DNA of 64,000 nt from the NCBI GenBank assembly GCA_946965045.2, contig OX337232.1, positions 806,001 through 870,000 on the forward strand. Reading direction: 5' to 3'. The notes below the pieces were generated by a model. It searched no databases. It had not been told where the DNA came from and saw only the letters and a list, made by a program, of their open reading frames with translations. A program made the position numbers and the translations under genes. The DNA is from Epithemia pelagica (lineage: Eukaryota; Bacillariophyta; Bacillariophyceae; Surirellales; Surirellaceae). Positions 19,310 to 28,625 of this stretch are shown one piece after another (positions within the stretch are counted from its first letter, which is position 1; each line of letters opens with the position of its first letter).

Positions 19310-20713
19310 ATGTCTTTCGCTCCGTCTCAAGCTTCTCCTCCCGACGATGAGGACTCCCTCCTTTCGTCTCTCGTTGCTTCGGCATCCATTGCCACTCCGG
19401 GCATGGCCGGGGCCCCAGTTCTTGCTGGGGCTCAGGGGGGGGGGGATAGTGGTCAGATTTCCTTCCTTCCTTCTGATTCCACGGACCTTTCGACAGCTAC
19501 TCCCATGAAGACGACTGTTACGGAACCCTCAGGCACGGGCGATTTCTCGTCTACAAGTAAGTTCGGAATTACCTTCCTCTCCGACGAAACCGCCCAGGAA
19601 AAGCTCCTTTGTTTGGGAATCAAGCGAGGGGGGAACACCTTTTGCATAGACCCCAAGTGCTCCAAAGCCGGGGACCATGGAACAGGTTTACCCCCCTTCG
19701 ACTTGTCTCAAACCAGCGGAGGATTCATTATGAAGAACTCGGCATCCGCTTTCTGCTCGCCAGTCATTCCTCTTGATTCTATTCCGTCCGAAATCAAGAA
19801 CAAGCTCCTCCAAGAAAAGCATACGGTGGATGACTGGATGAAGAAGTCCCTAGCTATCAAGCGCTTCGCGTTGATCAAAAAGGAACAAGGAGAAACAGCT
19901 GAGAACCTTGAAGAGTCGGAAGCTCGTGCCATCAAGATCACGGACTCTTCGACACCGTACACTGTTTCGAAACGTTTCGCAACTTCAAATCCGTCTTTTG
20001 TAGTTGAAAATTTCTCTCCTCATCGAAAAATCCTCGGCGGAAATCTGCAAGAGGTGACAACCAAGATTCGAGAAGACCCAAGCATGATCCCAATGGTATT
20101 GCGGGAGATCGAGGATTCTATGATGGAAGCTGGAGAGTTGATCCGTGCTATCTCCTCTGACCAGGTAAAGGCAAAACAAGAAGTCGTTGATAATGTTGAA
20201 GCCTTGGGATTGCAACAAGAAAAACTACACATGGAAATCGGACCGAGGGAAAACATTAATGAGGTTTTTCAAGCCCCAACAATTTGGGGTGTCCTTCAAG
20301 CCATTACCAACTCAATTACGGGGAGTGATTCAACTTCGGGGGGAGTCAATCAAGACTCACTCCGATCCATGGAATCGTTTATCAAGTCCAAGGTCGGTGA
20401 TCTAGACATTCAAGTCAACAACATGTCGACTCATTTCAAGACGCTTCATTTGCAAACAAGAAACGATTTGCAGACCGTGTCCACGGATGCTAAGGCCATG
20501 GTGGATTCCCTTCGTTCTCACTTGGTCAAAGGCATCCAAGGCCTCATCAGTCGTATGTCTACAGTGGAGCAGTCGGTGCAGATAATTCAACAGAACGGGA
20601 TAAACAATCCAAGCAACTCGATGTCGAGCGGCACTTTGGGAAACTTGACTCCGCAACAACAAATCGATTGGTTGGCTAAACCAGCAAGCTGGAGGCAGAA
20701 ATCCAAGGACTAA
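19310..20713 (+). CDS. Retrotransposon ORF1 (gag-like), N-terminal frame
   Basis: First ATG at 19,310 (MSFAPSQASPPDDEDS). The start is disordered, Ser/Pro/Gly-rich and includes an 11-G run read as Gly codons. Residues from about 90 have a Cys pair around TFCIDPKCSKAGDH, then a helical part with long amphipathic stretches (IQVNNMSTHFKTLHLQTRNDLQ). It stops at 20,713. The next frame continues the coiled coil without a gap, so the two frames together form one gag-like product of about 800 residues. The position after A1 and before RT supports a gag role; no capsid fold is recognised. Confidence 0.6.
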   Translation: MSFAPSQASPPDDEDSLLSSLVASASIATPGMAGAPVLAGAQGGGDSGQISFLPSDSTDLSTATPMKTTVTEPSGTGDFSSTSKFGITFLSDETAQEKLLCLGIKRGGNTFCIDPKCSKAGDHGTGLPPFDLSQTSGGFIMKNSASAFCSPVIPLDSIPSEIKNKLLQEKHTVDDWMKKSLAIKRFALIKKEQGETAENLEESEARAIKITDSSTPYTVSKRFATSNPSFVVENFSPHRKILGGNLQEVTTKIREDPSMIPMVLREIEDSMMEAGELIRAISSDQVKAKQEVVDNVEALGLQQEKLHMEIGPRENINEVFQAPTIWGVLQAITNSITGSDSTSGGVNQDSLRSMESFIKSKVGDLDIQVNNMSTHFKTLHLQTRNDLQTVSTDAKAMVDSLRSHLVKGIQGLISRMSTVEQSVQIIQQNGINNPSNSMSSGTLGNLTPQQQIDWLAKPASWRQKSKD

Positions 20714-21753
20714 AAGCTGTCCTCCAACAGGGACAAGCGGATTTTCAACGTTTGAAGTCTAAGATGGATACAACAGCGATCAAGTTTGGAAACTTGGGTT
20801 TGTCGACAGTCGACGACTGCAAAGCATGGGTCGCTATGAAGTTTGGCTCCAGGGCTAGTGGATTGTTCTTCGACTTGCCTTTGGTTTTGGAATGGTGTGC
20901 CTCCCAGGAGCATGGCGACGTTTTGTCCATGCTTACGACAATGGAAAAAAGGCACAAGATGCAAATCGCTACTACAAATGAAGCGAGATCTCTTTATGCC
21001 ATGAAGCTTGAGTTTCCACAGATTCTTTACAAAGATCTGCCTGGAACCGGCCGAGACCCGTCTTTCTTAACAGCTATGAAATACTATGAAGATTGGGAGG
21101 CTCCAGAAACAGGAGTCCGAGATAGAATCATCAACAAGATCGGCAATATGCAATCCATGTTTGGAGAACAGATCGCAATCACAATGTCGGGTGAACCGGA
21201 AGCCCGTGCCTTGGCTACCTCGATGCTGTCGGTCTCAATTGGATGTTGTCGTGAGCTTGTGAATTATTTTGACGAAACAATGAACGAGCTTACGACGAAA
21301 TCGAAGTTCACCACACGCAAGGCTTTTAGCCTGGTAACGCAAGTGGTTCGACGCTTCTTCTTGGACCTCTACAAGGTGAGGGCTCAAGTCTATTCGTCGA
21401 TTTCAACCTCGGATCAAAGTGGTCAATGTGCGTGGATCCTCTATGGGGTGCTTCGAACTCACGACGTCATGGCAGAATATTCTACCGCGCGTTTCGAGAA
21501 TCACCCGTCCGTTTCCAGTGAATATATTCGGTTCCTGTCAACGAACTCAGGATTTGAATCCCTAAAAACACTGGAGGACAAGGTGGACTCTCTCAAACAA
21601 AACATGCAAACGGCCACCAAAGAATGTCATGCGGCGAAGAAAGCAGCGGATACTGCTAATAGCACTGTGGACTCAGTCAAAAAGGACGTGGCTGAGTTGA
21701 AGAAAGCAAACAAACGCCGTGGCGGAAGCAACAGCAACAACAACAGCGATTGA
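20680..21753 (+). pseudogene. Retrotransposon ORF1 (gag-like), C-terminal frame after a frameshift
   Basis: This frame opens near 20,680 with LEAEIQGLKAVLQQ, a coiled coil that continues the previous frame, and runs to TGA 21,753. It has no upstream ATG of its own before residue MDTTAIKF. The middle (WVAMKFGSRASGLFFDLPLVLEWC) is globular, and the end is a Lys/Ala-rich coiled coil closing in an Asn/Ser tail. A single-base length change near 20,680-20,690 separates it from the N-terminal part. That could be a mutation, an assembly error or programmed frameshifting. Confidence 0.55.
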
Positions 21754-21777
21754 CAAGAAGGAGCATCTAAATTAGGA

Positions 21778-23187
21778 ATGGACATTTCACCATCTGTCTC
21801 TGCCGATTTAGATGCTCTTAGTGAAGCCTCCACTATTAGTTCCGGCCGTCTTCTGCAATGTGGTGAGAAACCGCGAGCTCGGTCGCATCCCCCTTGTGAG
21901 GTTACAATTCAACGATCCGTTCGACGAATGGTGGACCGCGGCGTGAAAACTTTTCGTGCTGACGTCTCTTGTCTTCTCTTGGGACAAAGTTCCTGGTATT
22001 GGGGCTTGGCGTTGAACCAAGGGGATTGGAGTGGGATCTACATGCTGGCCAACGATTATGAGGCCAGACGCACCAACCCCTTTTGGCATTCGGTTGCTAA
22101 ACAGTTAGAACCAAAATTGCACCTTGTGCCCAGCATCAACTTCATCCTAGGCCGAGGCTTGATTTCCATGGTATTGATTGAAGGAGATCCAACGTATTTG
22201 GGGTCTACCTTACCTCATATACCGTCCGATTGGCCTGTCCTGATGCTTCTTCCTGCGGGTTGGTCACGTCCGTCCATCCCTAACGTGCACTGGCTCACCG
22301 TGAGTCACACACGTTGTGGCGGTGTCACTACGGCCAGAGTCAATATTGGCCGTCGCAATCTCCCTCCTTTGCACTTTCAGGTGGAGGTTCGGCGGTCTAT
22401 TGCCTCGATTCTCGATCACTCAGTCCGGCCGACGTCTTGCTCAGCTGTCGGGCCATCTCAACCATGTTACCCGCAACACAGTCAACTTTACGTCCGCGAT
22501 TTGAAACGTCATGTTTTGGTGCCCACGACGTTCTACAAGACTGGGTGGGGCCACCGTCCCCTTACCCCCGCCGAGTTAGGATCCGCTTTTGATCTCCCCT
22601 TGTGGCTGCCTCCTACCTTGGACGCCCATGCTTGGTGGCACAATCATGTGATGGGGGCGCGTTTTGTCCCTATCAAGATCCCTGCTGCTGTGTTGGGCGG
22701 TGCAATCCCTCATTTGGAACCGGTCTATGTACATCATCTGGATCGAGCCGGGGAAAAGCGTGACGGGCCTCCTCCTCATTCTCCTCCGACGCCCAAACGT
22801 CTGCGAGTTTCGCCACCCATGGATGCTACGACGCGTGATGGTCAACCGGGCACGTGGTTTGCCTCCATTCGTGCTTTCCTGCCCCACTCAGCTTGGCTGG
22901 ACGACTCACTCATTGCAACCAAAGCTACTAAGGCGGACGATGCGGAAGCCCCCTATGCTTTGTGGGATGGTCGCATTCGTGGCGTGTTTCCTTGGGTTAC
23001 TGATCGGGCCTTAGCTGGGTTTCGCACTCTTGGCCTTTGGTGGTGGCGATGTTCTTTGTATCGTAGTTTTGTGTGTTATGTCCGAAATCGGTTCGGGATG
23101 AATTGGCTGTCGCTTCTACCAGCGGCGCGCCAGCGCCAGGGGGGGGGGGGGGGGGTGATGTTTTCTCTTTGCTTGAGGTCTGCATAG
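21778..23187 (+). CDS. Retrotransposon ORF2, N-terminal pre-RT region
   Basis: ATG 21,778 lies 24 bases after the ORF1 stop and in the same frame as ORF1's second half. The product is about 469 residues, Trp- and Pro-rich (SSWYWGLALNQGDWSG, LPLWLPPTLDAHAWWHNH), without a recognised domain. It ends after a run of 17 G where the reading frame is lost. The RT frame overlaps and takes over at this run. It is most likely the amino-terminal part of the RT polyprotein. Confidence 0.5.
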   Translation: MDISPSVSADLDALSEASTISSGRLLQCGEKPRARSHPPCEVTIQRSVRRMVDRGVKTFRADVSCLLLGQSSWYWGLALNQGDWSGIYMLANDYEARRTNPFWHSVAKQLEPKLHLVPSINFILGRGLISMVLIEGDPTYLGSTLPHIPSDWPVLMLLPAGWSRPSIPNVHWLTVSHTRCGGVTTARVNIGRRNLPPLHFQVEVRRSIASILDHSVRPTSCSAVGPSQPCYPQHSQLYVRDLKRHVLVPTTFYKTGWGHRPLTPAELGSAFDLPLWLPPTLDAHAWWHNHVMGARFVPIKIPAAVLGGAIPHLEPVYVHHLDRAGEKRDGPPPHSPPTPKRLRVSPPMDATTRDGQPGTWFASIRAFLPHSAWLDDSLIATKATKADDAEAPYALWDGRIRGVFPWVTDRALAGFRTLGLWWWRCSLYRSFVCYVRNRFGMNWLSLLPAARQRQGGGGGVMFSLCLRSA

Positions 23188-25670
23188 CTGGGCGTTCGGT
23201 TCTTTCTCAATTGCTCGCGGCCTCCTGGTGGGATTGGGACCACGGCTCCTCCCTGATCTTTTGGCGGTGGAACGGCCAACAACAACAACGTGATGCCTGG
23301 TACGGTACTTCAATCCACGTCACTGCTCCTCTTCCACACAACAAACGTCCCCAACGTGCTCCTACGGCGGACTCCCGACCACGTGTTGCCGCCAAACTCG
23401 CCAAGGTCCTATCACGTGGCTATTTTGACACCGATGCATCCATCCTTAGTTTAACCGACTACTTCGATGTCCCCAAGGGTGACACCGACATCCGGATGGT
23501 TTATAATGGAACCAGCTCCGGCCTCAACGATTCCTTGTGGGCTCCAAATTTCTGGCTTCCGACGGCGGAAACTTCATTGCGCCTTTTAACAACCGCTTCG
23601 TACTGTGGAGACATGGACCTAGGGGAAATGTTTCTCAACTTCCCCATGGACCACAATCTGCGTCCTTTTGCCGGTGTGGATCTACGCCCCATCAAAGACT
23701 TGTTCCCTTCGGAGCTTTTGGAGGCGGGATGTGCAGACAAAGTCCGCTGGAACCGCCTGTTTATGGGCATGCTCCCAAGCCCTTTTCACGCGGTGGAACA
23801 GTTTTACTTGGCTGAGGAAGTCGCTAGAGGCTCTCCTCATGACTTGCTTAACCCCTGCGGATTCGATGAGGTTCGGTTTAACATTCCGGGCTCGGCCGAT
23901 TATTCTCCAGTACGGCCTTGGGTGATGAAGTGGAACTCCCGAACTAACTCTATCGCCGGTGATTCGGTTACATACATGGACGACATTCGAATTGTCGGGT
24001 CGTCGGCAGAAAACGCATGGCAGGTGGGTAGACAACTGGCTTCACGTCTCCAATATTTCGGCATTCAGGACGCGCCGAGGAAACGTCGTCCGCCCTCCAA
24101 GACCCCGGGAGCATGGGCTGGGTCGGTCCAGCATATTTCAGACACTGCTGTGTCCAAGACGGTCACACAAGCGAAGTGGGAAAAAGGGAAAGGAATCATT
24201 CGACTGTACAAAGAGGCTTTCAAGAACAGTGATTCCCCGTCCTTTTCGCACAAGCAAATGCAACGCGACGTCGGGTTCCTGGTGCATCTAGCAATGACTT
24301 ATGCTTGCATGATGCCTTTCCTTAAGGGTTTCTACCTGTCCATGAACTTGTGGCGAGGAGGACGCAACAAGGAAGGATGGAAACTTTCAGCGAGGGAATG
24401 GATTACAGAACTGCAGGAAAAACTCGACACTCGAGAATACGACACGCTCTGCGGCTTTGGGAATGACGTAGAGAAATCATTCGACCAACGCGAAAAGGAA
24501 GACCTTCAACCTCCACCTCAAATATCCGGTGTCCCAAGACTCAAGTCAGATGTTGAGGCACTGTCAGCTCTTTTTGACTGTGACACTCCCCCAATCATCA
24601 AGGTCCGATGCGAAACCATCTTTATTGCCTTATACGGATCTGGCGACGTGTCTGGAGCCGGATTCGGATCCGCCATCCAGCTGCCGCAAAAGGGATTGTC
24701 TTACCGAATTGGCGTCTGGGATAGTGACGTTGTGGTGGGAGAGTCTTCAAACTGGAGAGAGTTTACCAATTGTGTGGAGGCTCTGGAGGAGGAAGCGAGG
24801 AAAGGGACTTTGAAATCCTCGGAAGTATTTTTCTTCACCGACAACTCAACGGTGGAACGGTGCTTTTACAAGGGGTCCTCCTCCAGCCCCAAACTCCTAG
24901 ACCTGGTGATCCGCCTAAGACGACTAGAAATGGCACACTCGTTGCGGTTACACATTTCACATGTGTCAGGTAAAAGAATGATTGCGTGGGGTGTGGATGG
25001 TATTTCCAGAGGTCAGATGAACGAAGGCGTCATGGCGGGTCAACCGATGCTGGCGTTCATCCCACTGCACAAAACACCAATTCAAATGTCAGACTCCCTT
25101 ATGGGATGGGTAAAGTCATGGCTGGGGCCAAAGACGGAATGGCTTACCCCCATGGACTGGTTTACAACCGCCCACGACATCAGAGGCTGGACAATGCCTA
25201 CTGAAGCAAACAAACTGTCCCTACCAATACTGAGGCCAGGACACTTTGTTTGGAGTCCTCCTGCGGGCGCAGCGGATGCCGCCCTGGAAGAACTCAGGAA
25301 GATTAGACACAAGAGACAAAAGTCTACTCATGTCTTTCTATGTCATCGTCTGCTTACTCCCCGCTGGTACAGACTGATGCACAAAGCTTGTGATCTCGTT
25401 ATTACCATTCCGGCTGGAACGTCGTTTTGGCCTCGTGACAACTATGAACCTCTCATCGTCGGTTTTGCCTTCCCCTTTCTTAGGTCAAAGCCGTGGCAAC
25501 TGCGCGGCACGCCAAAAATGTTCGCAGTGGAGAGGAAGTTGCGAGAAATGTGGAAAAACGATGAACTGGGTGGACGGGATCTTTTGCGGAAACTTTGCAT
25601 TCAGTGTTGGAAACTGGCCACCATGTCGGAAAATATGGTGTCCAGGGTGTTATTCTTCGAGCGAAGATGA
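23067..25670 (+). CDS. Retrotransposon reverse transcriptase-RNase H
   Basis: The open frame from 23,067 has no ATG at its start and is entered from the previous frame at the G17 run. RT signatures are VPKGDTDIRMVYNGTSSGLND, CGDMDLGEMFLNFP, FMGMLPSPFHAVEQ and the catalytic YMDD at 23,973-23,984. RNase H follows with Asp in YGSGDVSGAGFGS, Glu in NWREFTNCVEALE, Asp in FFTDNSTVERC and Asp in AWGVDGISRG. This compact RT-RH pair with a downstream tyrosine recombinase is typical of DIRS-order elements. The last 280 bases overlap the recombinase frame. Confidence 0.85.
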   Translation, partial: FCVLCPKSVRDELAVASTSGAPAPGGGGGGDVFSLLEVCIAGRSVLSQLLAASWWDWDHGSSLIFWRWNGQQQQRDAWYGTSIHVTAPLPHNKRPQRAPTADSRPRVAAKLAKVLSRGYFDTDASILSLTDYFDVPKGDTDIRMVYNGTSSGLNDSLWAPNFWLPTAETSLRLLTTASYCGDMDLGEMFLNFPMDHNLRPFAGVDLRPIKDLFPSELLEAGCADKVRWNRLFMGMLPSPFHAVEQFYLAEEVARGSPHDLLNPCGFDEVRFNIPGSADYSPVRPWVMKWNSRTNSIAGDSVTYMDDIRIVGSSAENAWQVGRQLASRLQYFGIQDAPRKRRPPSKTPGAWAGSVQHISDTAVSKTVTQAKWEKGKGIIRLYKEAFKNSDSPSFSHKQMQRDVGFLVHLAMTYACMMPFLKGFYLSMNLWRGGRNKEGWKLSAREWITELQEKLDTREYDTLCGFGNDVEKSFDQREKEDLQPPPQISGVPRLKSDVEALSALFDCDTPPIIKVRCETIFIALYGSGDVSGAGFGSAIQLPQKGLSYRIGVWDSDVVVGESSNWREFTNCVEALEEEARKGTLKSSEVFFFTDNSTVERCFYKGSSSSPKLLDLVIRLRRLEMAHSLRLHISHVSGKRMIAWGVDGISRGQMNEGVMAGQPMLAFIPLHKTPIQMSDSLMGWVKSWLGPKTEWLTPMDWFTTAHDIRGWTMPTEANKLSLPILRPGHFVWSPPAGAADAALEELRKIRHKRQKSTHVFLCHRLLTPRWYRLMHKACDLVITIPAGTSFWPRDNYEPLIVGFAFPFLRSKPWQLRGTPKMFAVERKLREMWKNDELGGRDLLRKLCIQCWKLATMSENMVSRVLFFERR
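23139..23155 (+). repeat. Run of 17 G at the ORF2 frame switch
   Basis: Seventeen consecutive G lie inside the overlap of the pre-RT and RT frames; both frames read them as Gly codons. A one- or two-base length change here would join the frames. Such runs are prone to replication slippage and to sequencing error. Confidence 0.9.
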
Positions 25671-27057
25671 CGGTTTCTACATTGCTAGCAAAAATACATC
25701 CTACGGGCAAGATGACCAAGATCGGCTAGTTTCAGAAAGTTGGAAGCAGCAATCTCGTGACAAATCCGAAGACTTTTTGAAAGCAAGAAAGGGTGACCAT
25801 TTGATCACCCCGTTTGAGTGTGATTTTTGCATCTTTCGCAAGCTGCGATTGCGAGACCCGGATCGTACAAACGTGCAAGACAACTATCTCATGATTTGCA
25901 TCAGACGAATGAATCTTGATGCCTTTTGGAGTAGAGCCCCCAGCACAGTAAAACAAAATGCAACCTTGGTGAAGCGTATGATTGAAAGCTCGGCAAAAGT
26001 AGGGATTCCGCATGGGCCGTTTGAAAGAGCAAGCCCTTTCCCTCCGCACGACCATTGTGGATACCACATAGCATTTCTCATGCTTGATGACTCGAGGAAC
26101 CAAGGAAAATATCACAAGACTCATAAGCAATTTGATTCGGTGAGAAGAATCCGGTCGGCATTCTCAAACTTTCTTCGGACAACTCCTTCCACCTTGATGG
26201 GGCCGGCGTCTATGGTATTGGTGGACAACAATGGCAAAACCGCGAGCAGGATTGGAAACGACGAAAGTGGCTCTCTCTGGTTCTCACAATTTGCAGAAGG
26301 TCTTAAAAGAAGAATGGGTCAAGACTGGCGACCGGACCAGGCAATCACCCCGGATTTGCTACTAGCCGTACTCTCCTCGGTAGAACAAACGGTCGTGGAC
26401 TCGGAGTCGTTGGAGTGGCAATACACGCAAATCATGGCGGGAACCTTTTTTGTGATAGCTTACGTATTGTCGCTAAGAGGGCCCGAAAGTTTTCTTCTGG
26501 ACTTGGAAGGTCTCCGTCGACATGGAGACTCTCTTCGGCATCGGGCTAGCTGCTTGGTTATAGCATTGTGGGGTCAATTCAAGGGCGAAAACGCTGAAAG
26601 AGCGCACTTGCTTCCTTGTTGCGATATTACAGGAAGTGGCATTCCAGTTCGGACTTGGGTTCGACGAGCGGTTCTTTTGGCTCAGGATAACAACAAAACC
26701 AAGGGACCACTGATGACTCATAGAGATGGAAAAAAGATATCATGTCGGGATATTGATGAAATATTCCACTTCCATTTGACGCAGGTGTGGAATCAAAGCC
26801 CCCATCTGTTTCCCTCTCACGCGATCAGTGACGAGGAAGACATTGTGAACAAGTACTCAAATTTTCGATCCTTCAGGAGAGGATCAAAGACCCGGGCGAA
26901 AGAAATGAACGTATCGATTCCTGACATAGACATCATCAACAGATGGCGCGTTAAAGAATCAGCAGGAACAAGAAAAGAAGGCGGGTCCATGGATCAAACC
27001 TACACCGATCCGACCCTGTTGTTGGCGCCTTTCCTTCGATACACCCAACAGATGTGA
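25390..27057 (+). CDS. Retrotransposon tyrosine recombinase with N-terminal Cys cluster
   Basis: The frame overlaps the RT end by 280 bases; ATG codons are available at 25,444 and 25,561, so the true start is uncertain. The first part is Cys-rich (SCEKCGKTMN, WPPCRKIWCPGC), a likely zinc cluster. The C-terminal half has YVLSLRGPESFLLDLEGL (first catalytic Arg), FRSFRRGSKTRAKEMNVS (second Arg; His of the HxxR box replaced by Phe), INRWRV and a terminal Tyr block (LRYTQQM or DQTYTD). These match the R-H/K-R-W-Y order of tyrosine recombinases in DIRS-type elements. It would insert the circular cDNA without target duplication. Confidence 0.7.
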   Translation: MISLLPFRLERRFGLVTTMNLSSSVLPSPFLGQSRGNCAARQKCSQWRGSCEKCGKTMNWVDGIFCGNFAFSVGNWPPCRKIWCPGCYSSSEDDGFYIASKNTSYGQDDQDRLVSESWKQQSRDKSEDFLKARKGDHLITPFECDFCIFRKLRLRDPDRTNVQDNYLMICIRRMNLDAFWSRAPSTVKQNATLVKRMIESSAKVGIPHGPFERASPFPPHDHCGYHIAFLMLDDSRNQGKYHKTHKQFDSVRRIRSAFSNFLRTTPSTLMGPASMVLVDNNGKTASRIGNDESGSLWFSQFAEGLKRRMGQDWRPDQAITPDLLLAVLSSVEQTVVDSESLEWQYTQIMAGTFFVIAYVLSLRGPESFLLDLEGLRRHGDSLRHRASCLVIALWGQFKGENAERAHLLPCCDITGSGIPVRTWVRRAVLLAQDNNKTKGPLMTHRDGKKISCRDIDEIFHFHLTQVWNQSPHLFPSHAISDEEDIVNKYSNFRSFRRGSKTRAKEMNVSIPDIDIINRWRVKESAGTRKEGGSMDQTYTDPTLLLAPFLRYTQQM

Positions 27058-27081
27058 AAGAACATGACAGATTCAAAGTGG

Positions 27082-27520
27082 GGGGTACAGAGACCAACAG
27101 GATACCCTGATGCCGACATGGCAAGGCTCAGGCTCCTGCTCCTTGGGCTCTGGCTGGAAGTTCTTTGTGAGTTGCCCGCCTCCTTCCCTCCGTGGGCTGA
27201 TTGTATGGTGCTACCTGATCAGGCCTGGAGGGAACTAAGGGAGGAACAACGGGAATCCTGCAATTGTTCTTCGAGTTGGACCTTTTGGAAGCGGTCTCCA
27301 CTTTCTTTGGAAACAAAGTTGGTGACCTCTGAGTGGAAAGAGGGTGACCCTATTCCCCCCACAACATGAAGCAGATCAACTCTGTGGATTGAGCGAATCT
27401 AATGTTAACTCAAAAGTGTTCTACTCTACTCTGCCCTTCGTTCTGGTTAGAACTGCAATGGATGACAAATCCATCTCGACATGGCGAAGAGGTGGGAGCT
27501 TGGGAAGGATTCAAAGGCCC
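27082..27520 (+). repeat. Split direct repeat B1 (439 bp)
   Basis: It runs from GGGGTACAGAGACC to AAAGGCCC and joins directly to A2; the B1/A2 junction is what a circular intermediate would contain. Compared with B2 it carries 32 extra bases after CAATTGTTCTT and a few point differences. Confidence 0.85.
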
Positions 27521-28006
27521 TCAGTGTACGTCAAAGTTAAAAGGGGACCAAGAGCAAGACCAAGATCACCTCCCTCTTCCCTACCGATAGATGTTGATAT
27601 GAAATGACGCCGGGCTTGGCACAGGCCAGCGACAAACCTGTCACGGTAGGATGTCACGGTTCAGCATCTTCACTCGGAAGTTGCTTCACCGCAAAACATC
27701 TGCACATTCCGATAACGACAGGATACCAGAGAACAGCAAATGACGAAAGAAAGGGGCCGCCCTATCCGAGCCCTGCCGAGAACTGGTATGAGTTGTTAAT
27801 CGAAACTATTCAACAATGATGGATTGTCCTCCAATGCATGGACTCCATCCAATGAGGCAAGGCTGGCGATTGGGTCAACACAGCCAAAGCCGAATCCGAA
27901 TCCACAACGCACTGAGCTCACTCTTATCAGGTTCAGCGTTCGTTTGGCAAAGGTCTGATCTCCTTTGGCAGCGTTCCACCACCTCTCAAGAGTAATTTGG
28001 GCTTTT
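27519..28006 (+). repeat. Split direct repeat A2 (488 bp)
   Basis: Second copy of A1, flanked by B1 on the left and a 48-base spacer plus B2 on the right. It contains no independent gene. Confidence 0.85.
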
Positions 28007-28054
28007 ACTGGTAAAGAACTACCAGCTTTTCTTTTTCTCCCACCCTCACCACCC

Positions 28055-28461
28055 GGGGTACAGAGACCAACAGGATATCCTGATGCCGACATGGCAAGGC
28101 TCAGGCTCCTGCTCCTTGGGCTCTGGCTGGAAGTTCTTTGTGAGTTGCCCGCCTCCTTCCCTCCGTGGGCTGATTGTATGGTGCTACCTGATCAGGCCTG
28201 GAGGGAACTAAGGGAGGAACAACGGGAATCCTGCAATTGTTCTTTCTTTGGAAACAAAGTTGGTGACCTCTGAGTGGAAAGAGGGTGACCCTATTCCCCC
28301 CACAACATGAAGCAGATCAACTCTGTGGATTGAGCGTATCTAATGTTAACTCAAAAGTGTTCTACTCTACTCTGCCCTTCGTTCTGGTTAGAACTGCAAT
28401 GGATGACAAATCCATCTCGACATGGCGAAGAGGTGGGAGCTTGGGAAGGATTCAAAGGCCC
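28055..28461 (+). repeat. Split direct repeat B2 (407 bp), right edge of the retrotransposon
   Basis: Begins GGGGTACAGAGACC and ends AAAGGCCC, as B1 does. A 32-base deletion near 28,240 distinguishes it from B1. The sequence to its right (AACAAGAAAGTC) is unique in the window. Confidence 0.85.
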
Positions 28462-28625
28462 CCAACAAGAAAGTCAAAGGATTTTCTATTGTACTGTAGA
28501 CCTTCATGAGAGATGTGCTTCCGAAAGGGAATTAACGTTAAATTATAACGTTCTTTTGATGATAGGCGCAACGAAAGATCTTTTTATCGTCGGCGCAGTC
28601 ATCACTTCGTCGTTTAACACTGGCC

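Larger units (their letters stand above)
18787..28461 (+). mobile_element. Tyrosine-recombinase retrotransposon with split direct repeats (PAT/Ngaro-like, DIRS order)
   Basis: The element is about 9.7 kb. The order is A1 (18,787-19,274), gag-like frames, RT-RNase H, tyrosine recombinase, B1 (27,082-27,520), A2 (27,519-28,006), B2 (28,055-28,461). A1/A2 and B1/B2 are direct repeats, giving the A1-genes-B1-A2-B2 pattern known from PAT- and Ngaro-type elements of the DIRS order; no LTRs or DDE integrase are present. A1 and A2 look identical, so the insertion is young. No target-site duplication is seen, as expected for tyrosine-recombinase insertion. Two frameshift points (about 20,685 and the G17 run at 23,139) would disable it or need recoding. 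Confidence 0.85.
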
